A stretch of DNA of 7,637 nucleotides from Acidobacteriaceae bacterium. GTDB taxonomy: Bacteria > Acidobacteriota > Terriglobia > Terriglobales > Acidobacteriaceae. Shown here one piece after another: positions 1 to 6,333 of the stretch. Positions within the stretch are counted from its first letter, which is position 1. Each line of letters begins with the position of its first letter. Position numbers and translations under genes: made by a program. Location: positions 1,008 through 8,644 of the forward strand of contig PLSH01000163.1 of assembly GCA_003165095.1 (NCBI GenBank), read 5' to 3'. Below the pieces are notes generated by a model, which was given only the letters and a program-made list of their open reading frames with translations, had not been told where the DNA came from and did no database searches.

Positions 1-74
1 CCTGGCGCAGCGAAAGCCGGCGAGATCCGGACACGGCTAACCCGCATTTCTCACAGGCGGCGAAAAATCGTAGC

Positions 75-92
75 GCCGGTCTCCTGACCGGC
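75..92. repeat. REP-like palindrome GCCGGTC-TCCT-GACCGGC
   Basis: GCCGGTC (75-81) and GACCGGC (86-92) are perfect seven-base arms around a TCCT loop. The surrounding GTAGCGCCGGTCTCCTGACC looks like a dispersed intergenic repeat I associate with Acidobacteriota-like genomes, but only one copy lies here, so repetition cannot be shown from this window. Confidence 0.4.
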
Positions 93-128
93 TGTTCTGG
101 GCCTCCTGCCCCTCAGAGACTTCGTCAG

Positions 129-147
129 ACCCAGAATTCTGGGTTTT
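129..147. terminator. Palindrome ACCCAGAATTCTGGGT, possible weak terminator
   Basis: The 16-base perfect palindrome at 129-144 can fold as a six-base stem with an AATT loop. On the plus strand it runs into TTTT (144-147). On the minus strand, the direction of rhaB, it is followed by CTGACG and has no U-run. It lies 18 bases past the rhaB stop, where the operon could end, but is a better terminator for plus-strand transcription. Its role is uncertain. Confidence 0.3.
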
Positions 148-162
148 CGAGCCGTCTGCAGG

Positions 163-1581
163 CTAACAGGGCTCGCAGAGAACCCTGGCCCAGCGGCGGA
201 TCGCTTCCGGAGTCACCTGCTCGCCGTTGGCCTGGCTGGCAGCGATTTGCACCGCGAAGCTACCAACGGTGGAGCTTTCGCACTCGCCGATTTCGACTTG
301 AAGCCCGGTGCGCTGCTCTGTCAGTTGGACGAGCAGTTTGTTGCGGTTGGCGCCGCCGAGCATGTGAATGCGAACGAGCTTGCGGCCCAGCATCTTTTCC
401 AGGCTCGCGAGGGCCGAGGCGTAGCGGGCTGCCAGGCTCTCAAAAATCAAGCGCGCGAAAAGAGGCTCGTTTCCGGGGACATCTGGAATGGGTTGGTGGC
501 CAAGCCGGGTGAGCTCATGATTGATTCGCCGGGGCATATCCGAGTCGAGCATGAGCGGTTCAGCGTCGACATCGATGGTGGCCTGGGTTTTCGCCCCGCT
601 GGAAGCTTCGACGAGGTCCTCGATGGTCCAGGGCCGGCCTTGCGCGGCCCACGAGTCCATGCACTGCTTTATGAGCCACATGCCGTTGACGAGGGTGTGG
701 AAGCAGAGGTCGCCGGTGGCCGCGCCGATGTTGGTGTAGCGGGCATCAAGCGCCTCGCTGGTGGTGACCGGAACGGAAGTGAGGGTGCCGACGAGCGACC
801 AGGTCCCGGAGCAGAGATAGGCGGTGGAACCGAGGCTGGCGGGAATGCCGGCAATGGCGCTGGCGGTATCGTGGCAGGCGGGCGCAACGATCTGCGTATC
901 TTTGAACGCGTCGAGCGTGCTGAGCGGACCTTGCAAGGGCCCAAGAATGGTTCCGGAGGGGACGATGGGCGGGGCGGCGTCGAGCGGAAGATGGAGCAGG
1001 CGGAATAGATCCGCATCCCAGGCGCCGGTTGCGAGGTTCACCAAGCCGGTGTGGGTGGCGTTGGTGTACTCAGCCACGCCCCGGCCGCTGAGCCAGTAGA
1101 GAACGTACTCGGGAAACATGAGCCAGGGAGCGTGCGGGTCGATGCCGGCCGCCGGGTCGGCGAGCAGCTGATAGATGGTGTTGATGCGTAGAGGCAGAGT
1201 GCCGGTTCGCCGATAGAGATCGAAAGGCTGAATGAGAGCTTCGGCGGCTTCCTTGCCGGCGATGGTGCGCTCGTCGCGATAGCAGAAAGGCTCGCAGAGA
1301 AGTTTGCCGTCCGGAGCCAGGCGCACGTAATCGACTGACCAGCCGTCAACCGCGATGGAAGCGATGCCTTCAGGAGCCGATTGAGCAGCTTTGCGCAGGC
1401 CGGTTTCGAGGCCGGCAAGAATGGAGTCTATAGGCCAATGCAGCGAATTGCCGCGATGCACTGGGCCGTTGGGGATGCGATGGACGACTTCAATTTGCGG
1501 TTTGCCGTCGAGCCAGCGAAGAAGCGATACGCGGCAGCTTTCAGCGCCTAAATCAATGGCAACGCGTGCGGGTTCTTGCAT
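163..1581 (-). CDS. rhaB: Rhamnulokinase (FGGY carbohydrate kinase)
   Basis: This 472-residue FGGY kinase phosphorylates L-rhamnulose to L-rhamnulose 1-phosphate with ATP, feeding the adjacent aldolase. Landmarks in order are the N-terminal phosphate motif VAIDLGAESCRVSLL (residues 7-21), the VDGWSVDYVRL segment (78-88), the rhamnulokinase-type PACHDTASAIAGIP (234-247) with probable catalytic base Asp238, the nucleotide-binding SGTWSLVGT (258-266) and the C-terminal LGGANRNKLLVQLTEQRTG (408-426). Length is close to E. coli RhaB (489). The next motif is GECESSTVGSFAVQ (432-445), where kinases of this type more often have a GP-EATALGN-like sequence; Glu435 and Gly440 are kept. The ATG at 1581 lies 24 bases after the rhaEW stop, with GGAG 13 bases upstream, longer than ideal, so translation may rely on reinitiation. 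It is the last gene of the operon in view. Fuculokinase or xylulokinase activity is less likely given the HDTASAI motif and the neighbours. Confidence 0.95.
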   Translation of the reverse strand: MQEPARVAIDLGAESCRVSLLRWLDGKPQIEVVHRIPNGPVHRGNSLHWPIDSILAGLETGLRKAAQSAPEGIASIAVDGWSVDYVRLAPDGKLLCEPFCYRDERTIAGKEAAEALIQPFDLYRRTGTLPLRINTIYQLLADPAAGIDPHAPWLMFPEYVLYWLSGRGVAEYTNATHTGLVNLATGAWDADLFRLLHLPLDAAPPIVPSGTILGPLQGPLSTLDAFKDTQIVAPACHDTASAIAGIPASLGSTAYLCSGTWSLVGTLTSVPVTTSEALDARYTNIGAATGDLCFHTLVNGMWLIKQCMDSWAAQGRPWTIEDLVEASSGAKTQATIDVDAEPLMLDSDMPRRINHELTRLGHQPIPDVPGNEPLFARLIFESLAARYASALASLEKMLGRKLVRIHMLGGANRNKLLVQLTEQRTGLQVEIGECESSTVGSFAVQIAASQANGEQVTPEAIRRWARVLCEPC

Positions 1582-1605
1582 GACGGCCGTTGAACTCCAT
1601 CTGGA

Positions 1606-3819
1606 TCATCGCATGAAGGCATCGACCAGACCGCCGTCCACGGGAATAATATGGCCGGTGGTGCAGCGGGCGCGAGGGCTGGCCAGAAAGAGGATTGCTT
1701 CAGCGCAATCGGCCGGATCGATGGGTTTGAGGGTAAGCGTGCGCTCGGCGTAGAAGGCGGCCAGGCGGCTGCGGAGTTCCTCGTCGTTGAACGACTCCTG
1801 AAAGGGGATGTTGTATTTTTTGAGCGAGGCGCGGACGCGGTCGCGAGGAAACATCTTGGACCCCTTGACCACGGTAGCGGGGCTCACGGCATTGACGCGG
1901 ACGTTGGGCGCAAACGAGATGGCCAGTTCGCGGACCAGGTGCGAGAGCGCGGCCTTGCTCACGTCGTAGGCTTCGCTGCCGCTCTTTGCGACCACTGCGT
2001 TCACCGAGCTGGTGAGCACGATGTTGCCGTGCAGGGCCTGATCCTCAAAGGATTTTGCCACTTCAGTGGCGAGAAGATAGTTGGCGGTGACATTCAATTC
2101 GAGGGTGGAGGCCCAGGCACTGTCGGCGATGGTGCCGTCGGGCGAAGAGGGAAAGATGGCCGCGGTGTTGACGAGGATGTCAATGCCGCCGAATGCCGCA
2201 ATGCCATTATTCAGCGCGGCGCGGATCGATTCGCGGCTGCGCACGTCGATGGAGGTGTTGGCGACAAACTCCGGAGAGGTGACGCCGGCCAGCTCAGCGG
2301 CGACGTTGGCAGCGCCATCGGCGTCGCGGTCGGCCACTACCACATGCGCGCCGCGGGCGGCGGCGAGGCGAGCCACTTCGCGTCCGATGCCGCTGGCTCC
2401 GCCGACCACGAAGGCAACTCTGCGGCTAAGCTCCTTTTCAGCGGGCTGGCGGCGGATCTTGGCCTCCTCAAGGGCCCAGTATTCGATGCGAAAGGCTTCA
2501 AGAGCGGGCAGAGCGACGTAATTGGAGTACACCTTGAAGCTCTCCGGATCCATGCCCGGCTGGCATTGGGGAACCGGACCGGCAACCTCGCCTTCGCCCA
2601 ACAGGCTGGCGCCTTCCATTACGTGAATGGCATTGGTGTAGAACTCCCCGATGATGCGGGCTTCAGTCTTGTTCTTGCCGAAGGTGAACATGCCCAGGCC
2701 GGGAATGAGGACGACGGCGGGGCTGGCGTCGCGCAGCGCGGGCGAATTGGGAGAAGCGAAGGCGCGATAGTAGGCGCGGTACTGCTTGCGGTATTGGGCC
2801 AGCGAAGTCTCCAACTGCTGGCGCAGCGCGTCGATGCCTTCGTCGGCGGCCCAGGGGACAAAGAGCGGGCGAATCTTGGTGCGGATGAAGTGATCGGGGC
2901 AACTGGTTCCGAGGAAGGCCAGTTCCCTGGCATGTGCGGAGTTGACGAATTCGAGAACATCGGGGGCGTCAGTGAAGCTGGCGATATAGCGACGCTGCGT
3001 GCTGATGCGGCCGCGAAGAAAGGGCGCAATGGAGACGGCGATTTCATTGCGGTCGGCCCGCGCGGCAATAGCCTGGCCTCCGAAGCGGATCTTGCCTGTG
3101 CGGTGCCGTTCAATGAACTGGCCGATGCCGTCGATGACGTTGAGCGTGTTGAGATAGCACTCGCGCTGCGTCTGGCCCCAGGTGAAGAGTCCGTGCCCGC
3201 CGAGGAGGATGCCGTCGCAACCGGGATTGTCCTGGACGGCGCGCTTCATCATCATCGCCAGCTCAAAGCCCGGGCGCTGCCACGGCAGCCAGACCAGCGA
3301 GTGGCCGAACTCGCGGTTGAACTCCTCCATCTTGGACTTGCCGTTGGCGGAAGCCGCCAGCGCGATGCCCCAGTCGGGATGCAGATGATCGACGTGCGGA
3401 AAGGGCAGAAAGCCGTGCAAAGGCGTGTCGATGGATGCAGCCACGGGATTGTTGCGGAAGGCGCAGAGCGGGTACATGGCCGCCATGTCGTCTTCAGTAT
3501 CCACGCCTTTGTAACTGCGCTCGAGAGCCAGCAGCTTGTCCTGGTAGAGAGTGGCGAAACCGGAGCGCTTGATGCTGCCCAGGTCGCCTCCCGAGCCCTT
3601 TACCCAGAGAACCTCGACGGGTTGGCCGGTGAGGGGATCGATCTCAGTGACTTTGGAGCTGGTATTGCCTCCCGCGAAGTTGGTAATGCGGAGATCGGAG
3701 CCGAGTAGGTTGGAGCGATAGCGGAGCAACTCCGGCTCATCGAGCGAGGCGGCGACACTGGTGTCCCAGCGGTCCTCAAGGAATTTAAGTGCAGGGGAAA
3801 CAGGTGTAGCCAGGGTCAT
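1606..3819 (-). CDS. rhaEW: Bifunctional rhamnulose-1-phosphate aldolase / lactaldehyde dehydrogenase (RhaEW type)
   Basis: This 737-residue fusion resembles the aldolase/short-chain dehydrogenase proteins typified by Bacillus subtilis RhaEW (YuxG). Residues about 30-450 form a class II aldolase domain: FAGGNTSSK at 48-56, a phosphate-loop-like KGSGGDL at 74-80, and zinc-binding histidines His145, His147 (HVDHLH) and His209 (GGHG). It should split L-rhamnulose 1-phosphate into dihydroxyacetone phosphate and L-lactaldehyde. Residues about 465-735 form a Rossmann SDR domain: GGASGIG at 473-479, NTAA at 551-554, and a tetrad Asn576, Ser605, Tyr618, Lys622. Asp497 after the second strand favours NAD over NADP. 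This half should oxidise L-lactaldehyde to L-lactate. Both active sites look intact, so it is not a decayed fusion. The ATG at 3819 has no good Shine-Dalgarno (GAAGACTGG is the nearest purine-rich stretch), and a 71-base gap separates it from the regulator. Family call is firm; reaction direction of the SDR half is inferred from LutBC nearby. Confidence 0.95.
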   Translation of the reverse strand: MTLATPVSPALKFLEDRWDTSVAASLDEPELLRYRSNLLGSDLRITNFAGGNTSSKVTEIDPLTGQPVEVLWVKGSGGDLGSIKRSGFATLYQDKLLALERSYKGVDTEDDMAAMYPLCAFRNNPVAASIDTPLHGFLPFPHVDHLHPDWGIALAASANGKSKMEEFNREFGHSLVWLPWQRPGFELAMMMKRAVQDNPGCDGILLGGHGLFTWGQTQRECYLNTLNVIDGIGQFIERHRTGKIRFGGQAIAARADRNEIAVSIAPFLRGRISTQRRYIASFTDAPDVLEFVNSAHARELAFLGTSCPDHFIRTKIRPLFVPWAADEGIDALRQQLETSLAQYRKQYRAYYRAFASPNSPALRDASPAVVLIPGLGMFTFGKNKTEARIIGEFYTNAIHVMEGASLLGEGEVAGPVPQCQPGMDPESFKVYSNYVALPALEAFRIEYWALEEAKIRRQPAEKELSRRVAFVVGGASGIGREVARLAAARGAHVVVADRDADGAANVAAELAGVTSPEFVANTSIDVRSRESIRAALNNGIAAFGGIDILVNTAAIFPSSPDGTIADSAWASTLELNVTANYLLATEVAKSFEDQALHGNIVLTSSVNAVVAKSGSEAYDVSKAALSHLVRELAISFAPNVRVNAVSPATVVKGSKMFPRDRVRASLKKYNIPFQESFNDEELRSRLAAFYAERTLTLKPIDPADCAEAILFLASPRARCTTGHIIPVDGGLVDAFMR

Positions 3820-3890
3820 AAGAACCAGTCTTCGGGGAATTGGACTTACTCAATCAATCATACAGCCGGGAACACCGGAAAAAACGATTC
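3820..3890 (-). promoter_or_regulatory. Regulator-rhaEW gap, possible internal promoter/operator
   Basis: This 71-base gap is the longest non-coding stretch between genes here. In message sense it contains GTTTTTTC (3885-3878), a short CCGG...CCGG repeat (3875-3878 and 3866-3869) and a -10-like TATGAT (3862-3857) with no convincing -35 at normal spacing. It is more AT-rich than its surroundings. It could carry a secondary promoter or an operator for the preceding regulator; no defined site can be assigned from sequence alone. Confidence 0.3.
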
Positions 3891-5045
3891 TCAAGCGGAT
3901 TCCGGAGCTGAAACCGCTGGAGCAACACCGCCATGCGAAGGGTCGGCGAGACCATGCTCGTCGCCCAGCGATTCCTGGGTCACGGCGCGATGATGCACGT
4001 AGTTGTAGGGCGGCACGGTGTAACCGCGAAGGAGGGCAATGCCGAGCTGAATCAGGCGCGGACCGTAGCTTTCGGCTTCATGGGATATGGAACCGATGAA
4101 GGCGCTGGATCCGCCGCGCATCTCTTCGAGTGCTTCAGGGATGCAGTCCTGGCCGACGATGGCGAAGTCAGGTTCCCGCCCGGCCTCGCGAATTGCATCC
4201 AGCACGCCCAGGGCGCTGGAGTCGGTAGCGGCGGCCACCAGGGTGTGCTCTCCGCTGTTCGAGGCGCGGAGAAACTCCTTCATTGCGAGATGGCTGGCTT
4301 CGCGCATGCCCCGGCCTTCAATCTGGAAGAACCGGTCGTCGGTCAAATCCCTCAACCGCTCGCGAATCCCTTCGAAGGCGCCGGTAATCCGGCTCTGAAC
4401 AAAGCTGCCCGCCTCGTTGAATCCAACCCCCAGAACTTTGTCGACGCTTCCCTTCCATTTACGGAGTGCGTAGTTGCCGAGCAGGGCGCCGGCCTCGTAG
4501 CCGACCTCGAAGTTGTCCACGCCGAAGTAGGTGGCGTTGGGGTGGGGCACGTCAATGGCGACCAGGGGAATGTCGGCCTTTTTGAAGATGTGCGCCACGC
4601 GCGGCGCGATGGCCTCTTCGACCTGGAACTCCAGCACCAGGTCAACACGCCTGGCGACGAACTCCTCGGCGTTGCGAAGGGCGACTTCGGGATCGAAACG
4701 GTTATCGAGCATGATGAGCTCAACGCCGGAAGCGGCGGCGGCAGCCGAGACGCTGTGCGCCACAGCTTCAGAGAAGGGCAACTCGGCGCTCTGGACGGCG
4801 AAACCGAAGTGCAAACGGCGGGGGCGCGAGACCAGCCGGTATTGGCCATTTTGAGTCTGGGCGAGGTAGCCGCGATGAACGAGGGTCTTCAAAATGCGAT
4901 AGACGCTGGTTTTTGAGATGTTGGTTTTCTGGTAAACATCTTCCAGGGTCAGGGGGGCGTGATCCCGCTCCAGCAGCTCGATGACATCGAGCGCCTTGGA
5001 CAGAATCGGAATCAGGTAGAGCCGCTTGATTCGGGCCTTTGCCAA
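3891..5045 (-). CDS. Transcriptional regulator: IclR-type HTH fused to sugar-binding PBP-like domain
   Basis: This is a probable cytoplasmic sugar-responsive regulator of the operon, 384 residues from the chosen start. Residues about 11-72 are an IclR-like winged helix: a leading helix IPILSKALDVIELLER, then TLEDVYQKTNISKTSVYRIL and a wing GYLAQTQNGQYRL. Residues about 78-355 resemble RbsB-like periplasmic sugar-binding proteins and LacI effector domains: FGFAVQSAELPFSEAV, two-lobe strands ending VDLVLEF and LVAIDVPHPN, and late motifs TDSSALGVLDAIREAG and FAIVGQDCIPEAL. No signal peptide or membrane segment is visible. The normal IclR effector domain and the normal LacI-type HTH are both absent. 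A tail of about 25 residues rich in Ala, Pro and Gly follows. TTG at 5045 was preferred because GGAGG lies five bases upstream and the HTH begins soon after. A TTG at 5105, two bases after the rhaI stop, would add 20 unlikely-looking residues and has no visible Shine-Dalgarno. Ligand (rhamnose or rhamnulose) and sign of regulation are inferred only from position. Confidence 0.85.
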   Translation of the reverse strand: MAKARIKRLYLIPILSKALDVIELLERDHAPLTLEDVYQKTNISKTSVYRILKTLVHRGYLAQTQNGQYRLVSRPRRLHFGFAVQSAELPFSEAVAHSVSAAAAASGVELIMLDNRFDPEVALRNAEEFVARRVDLVLEFQVEEAIAPRVAHIFKKADIPLVAIDVPHPNATYFGVDNFEVGYEAGALLGNYALRKWKGSVDKVLGVGFNEAGSFVQSRITGAFEGIRERLRDLTDDRFFQIEGRGMREASHLAMKEFLRASNSGEHTLVAAATDSSALGVLDAIREAGREPDFAIVGQDCIPEALEEMRGGSSAFIGSISHEAESYGPRLIQLGIALLRGYTVPPYNYVHHRAVTQESLGDEHGLADPSHGGVAPAVSAPESA

Positions 5046-5107
5046 CCACCCCTCCAATGCGTGCGCCCGAATTGCAGGCGCGGGCGAAAAAACATCATAG
5101 AACAAGC
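5046..5107 (-). promoter_or_regulatory. rhaI-regulator gap with T-tract and competing hairpins
   Basis: In message sense this 62-base stretch has TATGAT (5099-5094), a T6 tract (5092-5087), then a GC-rich inverted repeat, CGCCCG/CGGGCG (arms 5081-5086 and 5064-5069). An alternative stem GGCGC/GCGCC (5077-5081 with 5063-5067) would exclude the first. GGAGG follows eight bases after the repeat. The T-run comes before the stem, so this is not an intrinsic terminator. It is a candidate operator or translational control element. If the TTG at 5105 is the true start, these bases are coding. Confidence 0.3.
5051..5055 (-). promoter_or_regulatory. Ribosome binding site supporting the TTG start of the regulator
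   Basis: GGAGG on the minus strand lies five bases before the TTG at 5045. No comparable site precedes the alternative TTG at 5105. No in-frame ATG exists near the 5' end, so a non-ATG start is needed in either case. Confidence 0.5.
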
Positions 5108-6301
5108 TCAGGCATAACTGCTTACGGCCGCACTGCGGGCTCCGCGCTCGCGCGCGATGCGTTCAACATAACCGCTGGAGCGGAGGGCGGCGAGCGGGTC
5201 GGCGGCCAGCCCGCGCGCTTCGCGCCAGGCTTGGGTGAGCGGCCGCACATCGCGCCAGAACGCGCCGCGGTAGAGCTCCTCGGCCGCCACCAGGTCGCAG
5301 GCCTGCTGATACTCGGCCAACGGCTCGCAATCGATCAGAGCCGCCTTCAGATACAGTTCCTGGGCGGTGACAACAGTCTGCACCATGGCCTCGATTTTGC
5401 CCTTCAGATTGTGGCTTTGGTCGATCATGAAAGCCACTTCGTGAGACAGGCCTTCGATACGGGCGGAGTTCAATTCATGGAGGATGCGGAAGACCTGATA
5501 TGGATCGATAGAGCCCAGGGTCAGGTCGTCGTCGGCATAGCGGCGGTCGTTGAAGTGAAAGCCTCCCAGCAGGCCGGTGTGCAGCAGCCAGGCGACAATC
5601 TGTTCAATATTCTGCGCAGAGTAGTGGTGGCCGGTATCCACCAGGACGCGAGCCTGCGGCCCGGCGTGACGCGCGAAGTGTGAAGACATGCCCCAGTCGG
5701 CGATATCGGTGTGATAGAACGCGGGCTCGAAGGGCTTGTATTCGATGAGCAGGCGCTGGTTCGGCGCCAGCCGGTCATGCGAGGCTCGCAATGCGTCTTC
5801 CAGCCATCCAATGCGTTTGCGGATGCTCTGGGTGCCGGGATAATTCGAGCCGTCCGCCATCCACAGCGAGATGTCGCGGGAGCCCAGCGCCTTGCCGATC
5901 TCGATCGAGTCGAACATGTGCTGGAGAGCGTGCGAGCGAATTTCCGCCGAGGGGTTGCAGAGCGAGCCGTACTTGTATTCCTGATCCTGGAAGAGGTTGG
6001 GGTTGATGGAGCCGGAACGGATGTTAAAGCGGCGTTCCAGATCGCGGACCACGGGCACGTCGTCCAGGCCATTGGGCAGATCCCAGAGCACGTGAAGAGC
6101 CAGCGTGGGAGTTACGCCGGTGAGGCGGTTGACCTCGGCTGCATCTGCGAATTTCTCTTCGATGGTGGAAGCGGCCGCGGCCTGCACGAACTTGCCGAAG
6201 CGCGTGCCGGTATTGGCAAATCCCCAGGAAGGAATCTCGATGAGAAATGAATCCAGCACCTGAAATGCCAGGTCGCGGGTTGCGGAATCAGAGAGCGTCA
6301 T
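5108..6301 (-). CDS. rhaI: L-rhamnose isomerase, Pseudomonas stutzeri RhaI type
   Basis: This 397-residue TIM-barrel sugar isomerase interconverts L-rhamnose and L-rhamnulose, the first step of the pathway. Candidate divalent-metal and catalytic residues match the P. stutzeri enzyme in order and spacing: Glu187 (LLIEYKPFEP), Asp222 and His225 (VDTGHH), His249 (GGFHFNDRR), Asp257 and Asp259 (ADDDL) and Asp294 (MIDQSHN). From memory of that structure these correspond to E219, D254, H257, H281, D289, D291 and D327; the E-to-D (35) and D-to-H (27) spacings agree exactly. The type is unrelated in detail to the shorter-motif E. coli RhaA annotation. The ATG at 6301 follows AAGGGGA by five bases. 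An in-frame ATG at 6337 would add 12 residues and overlap the lutC stop as ATGA, but has no visible Shine-Dalgarno and gives a Gly/Pro/Arg-rich, unconserved-looking leader. Some family members act on other rare sugars, but the neighbours argue for rhamnose. Confidence 0.94.
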   Translation of the reverse strand: MTLSDSATRDLAFQVLDSFLIEIPSWGFANTGTRFGKFVQAAAASTIEEKFADAAEVNRLTGVTPTLALHVLWDLPNGLDDVPVVRDLERRFNIRSGSINPNLFQDQEYKYGSLCNPSAEIRSHALQHMFDSIEIGKALGSRDISLWMADGSNYPGTQSIRKRIGWLEDALRASHDRLAPNQRLLIEYKPFEPAFYHTDIADWGMSSHFARHAGPQARVLVDTGHHYSAQNIEQIVAWLLHTGLLGGFHFNDRRYADDDLTLGSIDPYQVFRILHELNSARIEGLSHEVAFMIDQSHNLKGKIEAMVQTVVTAQELYLKAALIDCEPLAEYQQACDLVAAEELYRGAFWRDVRPLTQAWREARGLAADPLAALRSSGYVERIARERGARSAAVSSYA

Positions 6302-6305
6302 TATT

Positions 6306-6312
6306 TCCCCTT
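6306..6312 (-). promoter_or_regulatory. Ribosome binding site deciding the rhaI start
   Basis: The minus strand reads AAGGGGA, then AATA and the ATG at 6301. Spacing from GGGG to ATG is five bases. It supports the 6301 start over the ATG at 6337, which lacks an upstream purine-rich site. Confidence 0.7.
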
Positions 6313-6313
6313 G

Positions 6314-6331
6314 CCGGGCCGGTTTGCCCGG
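6314..6331. other. GC-rich inverted repeat between lutC and rhaI
   Basis: CCGGGC (6314-6319) and GCCCGG (6326-6331) form a perfect six-base inverted repeat with a six-base loop. It starts just after the lutC stop and ends one base before the AAGGGGA site of rhaI. As RNA it would form a short, stable hairpin next to the ribosome binding site. There is no U-run, so it is not an intrinsic terminator. It could tune translation or RNA processing, or be chance in GC-rich DNA. Confidence 0.4.
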
Positions 6332-6333
6332 TC

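Larger units (their letters stand above)
1..162. other. Non-coding 3' flank of the operon, rich in inverted repeats
   Basis: No convincing gene is present in these bases. On the minus strand an ATG at 47 opens a frame of 15 codons to the window edge (MRVSRVRISPAFAAP), too short and too weakly preceded by a ribosome site to call. The stretch contains a seven-base-arm palindrome at 75-92, a perfect 16-base palindrome at 129-144 and a longer-loop repeat, CGAGCC/GGCTCG, at 148-153 and 170-175 spanning the rhaB stop. Confidence 0.5.

Noticed and set aside
45..47. Start of a further minus-strand gene at the left edge
   Set aside because: Only 15 codons are visible, and no strong ribosome site or recognisable sequence supports a call.
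1651..3708. A 685-codon open frame on the plus strand opposite rhaEW
   Set aside because: It is an antisense shadow of a GC-rich gene. Its translation is Gly/Ala/Val-rich without recognisable motifs, while the minus strand carries two complete enzyme domains with active sites.
3866..3885. CCGG...CCGG repeat next to A6 as an intrinsic terminator after the regulator
   Set aside because: In message sense the T-run comes before the stem rather than after it, and the stem is only four bases.
3933..4916. A 327-codon open frame on the plus strand opposite the regulator
   Set aside because: It has no recognisable domain, and its sequence is explained by codon bias of the opposing regulator gene.
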